Positions 44,314 to 45,975 of a DNA stretch of 45,975 nucleotides are shown piece by piece. Position 1 is the stretch's first letter. Each line of letters starts with the position of its first letter. The stretch comes from Chitinophagaceae bacterium (GTDB taxonomy: Bacteria; Bacteroidota; Bacteroidia; Chitinophagales; Chitinophagaceae), in contig CANBSW010000014.1 in NCBI GenBank assembly GCA_947372235.1, positions 1 to 45,975 of the forward strand, written 5' to 3'. A program made the translations under genes and the position numbers. A model generated the notes under the pieces. The model saw only the letters and a list, made by a program, of their open reading frames with translations, did no database searches and had not been told where the DNA came from.

Positions 44314-45975
44314 TTAATATTTCAAATAATTATCTATCAAATGAATTACACATCTGTCTGCCAATGTATTGCTGCTGGCTATTACTACATTGGAAACCCT
44401 TCCTTTGGCATCTTTTACCGACATCAGATTTGAAGCGGTATTGGTAACCGTTACCGTTCCGGGATCTCCTACCGGATTTTTATATAATGTTTCATATGTT
44501 CCATTCTTACCATCGCCCGGTACGGTTGTTGTTTTCACCATCAAATGATAAAGGATAAAACTGTTCACCAATGCCTTATCCGCGAATGCAGTTGGAACAA
44601 AATTGGGCGTAACGGTTGAACCTACTACGGTTCCGGGCAGGTATCCATCTTTTACTGCCTGAAGAATAGCCGCATTATTTGGTATAAACGCTGTATGATA
44701 ATTACCCAGCAATACGCCGGTAATATCACCGGTGGTTGAGTTAAAGATGGATGCATTCAAAAGATACTGGTAGAAATTACCAAACTGAGATGCTGTTACA
44801 GAAGGTGTGGTTCCCAGTTTTTTGATATTATTACCCAGGGTTGTTGTACTAAAAAGCAGCAGGTTATTGGCATAATATACACGGCCGTTAAAAGAAGTTT
44901 TTGTACTGGCCGGAGTAACTACAAAGTTACTGTCTATCGTACCTGCAGAAGATAATGCGTTGTTATTCCATTTAATGTATTCTCCGTTCAGTGTTTCAAT
45001 TATTCCTGAACCTGCCAGATTATCCATTTCGCCATTGGGTGTTTTAATGATATGAGTGGCCAGAATACGCTGCAACATATCACGCGCGGTATTTCCTACA
45101 ACAGTACTGGTGGTTCCCGGCGCAGTATATGTCCAGGCACTTTGTGTTGTACTGTAATCAAAGCCACGCGCTTTCAATACCTGATCACTCATCATGATCA
45201 CTGTATATTTTACATTGGGGATAGAAATGATATAACGATAGTTCTGATCCAGCGCTCTCGTCATCAACAGATAAGTAGGATCCAGATATGCACGACCATA
45301 AACGGTTCTGAAAACATTGGCATCCTGTACTTTATTTAATCCATAGAAAAATCCATTACTACAGATCTGTTTGTCAATAACATTGGAATTATCAAACGTA
45401 GGAGATTCTCCCTGAATATTATTGGAATTGGCAAATCGGCTTGGCCAAACTGTGCTGGTCCACATATGAGCATTGATAAAATCAATGATCACCTGTGTTG
45501 GAACAATATCCAATGATGAATATTTTTCGAGAAGTACTGTATTAATATATGTTAACAATACATCGTTCTTGGGGATCATTAATGTATAGCCATTTGCCTG
45601 GCCATCATTATCCTGCAGTTTCAGGTAATTCTCATTATTGGGAGAAAAAGCCAGTCCGCCATTAAATGATTTCACATACACATTATCTGAAAGACCGGTA
45701 ATCAGTTTGTATTTGTTTGTCGCATCCGGATTAAGAATAAATGATACAAGGTATTTATCCAATAGTTTTTTAAACTCACTGTACTGTGAGTTTGCAGCTA
45801 GGTATTGATCCAGGCTTGCAAAGGGAAGCAATACCTTGTCTGTTTCATGGATATAACCGTTTTCTGCAACAATATCCTGGGTAACAATTTTGGCAGGGCC
45901 TACATTCAAGCCGGTATAAGTACTGCCGGGATAGAAGAAATTATAATCACTGGCCGATAATCCCTGACCGGTCAT
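44314..45975 (-). CDS. Multi-FAS1 protein, C-terminal part (5' end off window)
   Basis: 553 residues of a larger protein; the Met at the window edge lies inside a FAS1 domain, so the true start and signal peptide are beyond 45975. The closing motif of the first unit is NGYIHETDKVLLPFASLDQYL. Further units follow: one with GYTLMIPKNDVLLTYIN and CSNGFFYGLNKV, one with KYTVIMMSDQVLKARGF and FNGRVYYANNLLLF, and a last one with YHTAFIPNNAAILQAVKDGYL and RCVIHLIDNYLKY at the C-terminus. That is about four FAS1 units, with no beta-sandwich tail as in the two other FAS1 proteins. It lies 44 nt upstream of the first SusC gene. Confidence 0.82.
   Translation of the reverse strand: MTGQGLSASDYNFFYPGSTYTGLNVGPAKIVTQDIVAENGYIHETDKVLLPFASLDQYLAANSQYSEFKKLLDKYLVSFILNPDATNKYKLITGLSDNVYVKSFNGGLAFSPNNENYLKLQDNDGQANGYTLMIPKNDVLLTYINTVLLEKYSSLDIVPTQVIIDFINAHMWTSTVWPSRFANSNNIQGESPTFDNSNVIDKQICSNGFFYGLNKVQDANVFRTVYGRAYLDPTYLLMTRALDQNYRYIISIPNVKYTVIMMSDQVLKARGFDYSTTQSAWTYTAPGTTSTVVGNTARDMLQRILATHIIKTPNGEMDNLAGSGIIETLNGEYIKWNNNALSSAGTIDSNFVVTPASTKTSFNGRVYYANNLLLFSTTTLGNNIKKLGTTPSVTASQFGNFYQYLLNASIFNSTTGDITGVLLGNYHTAFIPNNAAILQAVKDGYLPGTVVGSTVTPNFVPTAFADKALVNSFILYHLMVKTTTVPGDGKNGTYETLYKNPVGDPGTVTVTNTASNLMSVKDAKGRVSNVVIASSNTLADRCVIHLIDNYLKY

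Overview
The window looks like a chromosomal segment of a Bacteroidota bacterium, most likely of the family Chitinophagaceae. The grounds are SusC/SusD pairs, FAS1 lipoproteins, the TTTG-N19-TAnnTTTG promoter in front of the tRNA gene, genes without clear Shine-Dalgarno sites, and an AT-rich base composition. The family assignment is inference; no species can be named from the sequence alone.

Layout. Positions 1-9326 (+) hold the end of an M28 peptidase, mutS, and a TolC / RND pump / membrane-fusion operon. Positions 9496-17953 carry a VOC protein (+), then on the minus strand a SulP anion transporter, a SAM methyltransferase and a HGSNAT/DUF1624-like membrane protein, and on the plus strand an alpha/beta hydrolase, an M1-like metallopeptidase and a lipoprotein with seven WKNG-type repeats. 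At 18052-18667 lies a compact tRNA locus: tRNA-Asp(GTC), a terminator, an 88-residue GIY-YIG nuclease gene, a defective second copy of the 3' half of the same tRNA, a second terminator, and an inverted tRNA-Asp 3' remnant just upstream. Then follow accA, dapA, a 7TM-type histidine kinase with its LuxR-type regulator, and a DUF2238 protein.

The right-hand half (45975 down to 24355, all minus strand) is one large polysaccharide utilization locus. In transcription order it encodes a multi-FAS1 protein (cut by the window edge), SusC, SusD, two FAS1 lipoproteins with C-terminal beta-sandwich-like tails, a second SusC/SusD pair, a hairpin attenuator/terminator, and then the enzymes: a GH43-like five-bladed propeller, PL11 rhamnogalacturonan lyase, CE12 rhamnogalacturonan acetylesterase, GH29 alpha-L-fucosidase and PL9 pectate/RG-I lyase. 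The combination points to rhamnogalacturonan-I (pectin) uptake and breakdown: surface capture and import by SusCD/FAS1, backbone cleavage by PL11/PL9, deacetylation by CE12 and side-chain trimming by GH29 and GH43-like enzymes. No regulator of the locus lies inside the window.

The most unusual feature is the tRNA-Asp / GIY-YIG unit. It has the shape of a minimal selfish element of about 356 bp that duplicates the tRNA 3' half and encodes nothing but a nuclease. Second are several families of perfect or near-perfect intergenic inverted repeats built from short repeated words, and GC-rich hairpins with 3-nt loops next to and inside mutS.
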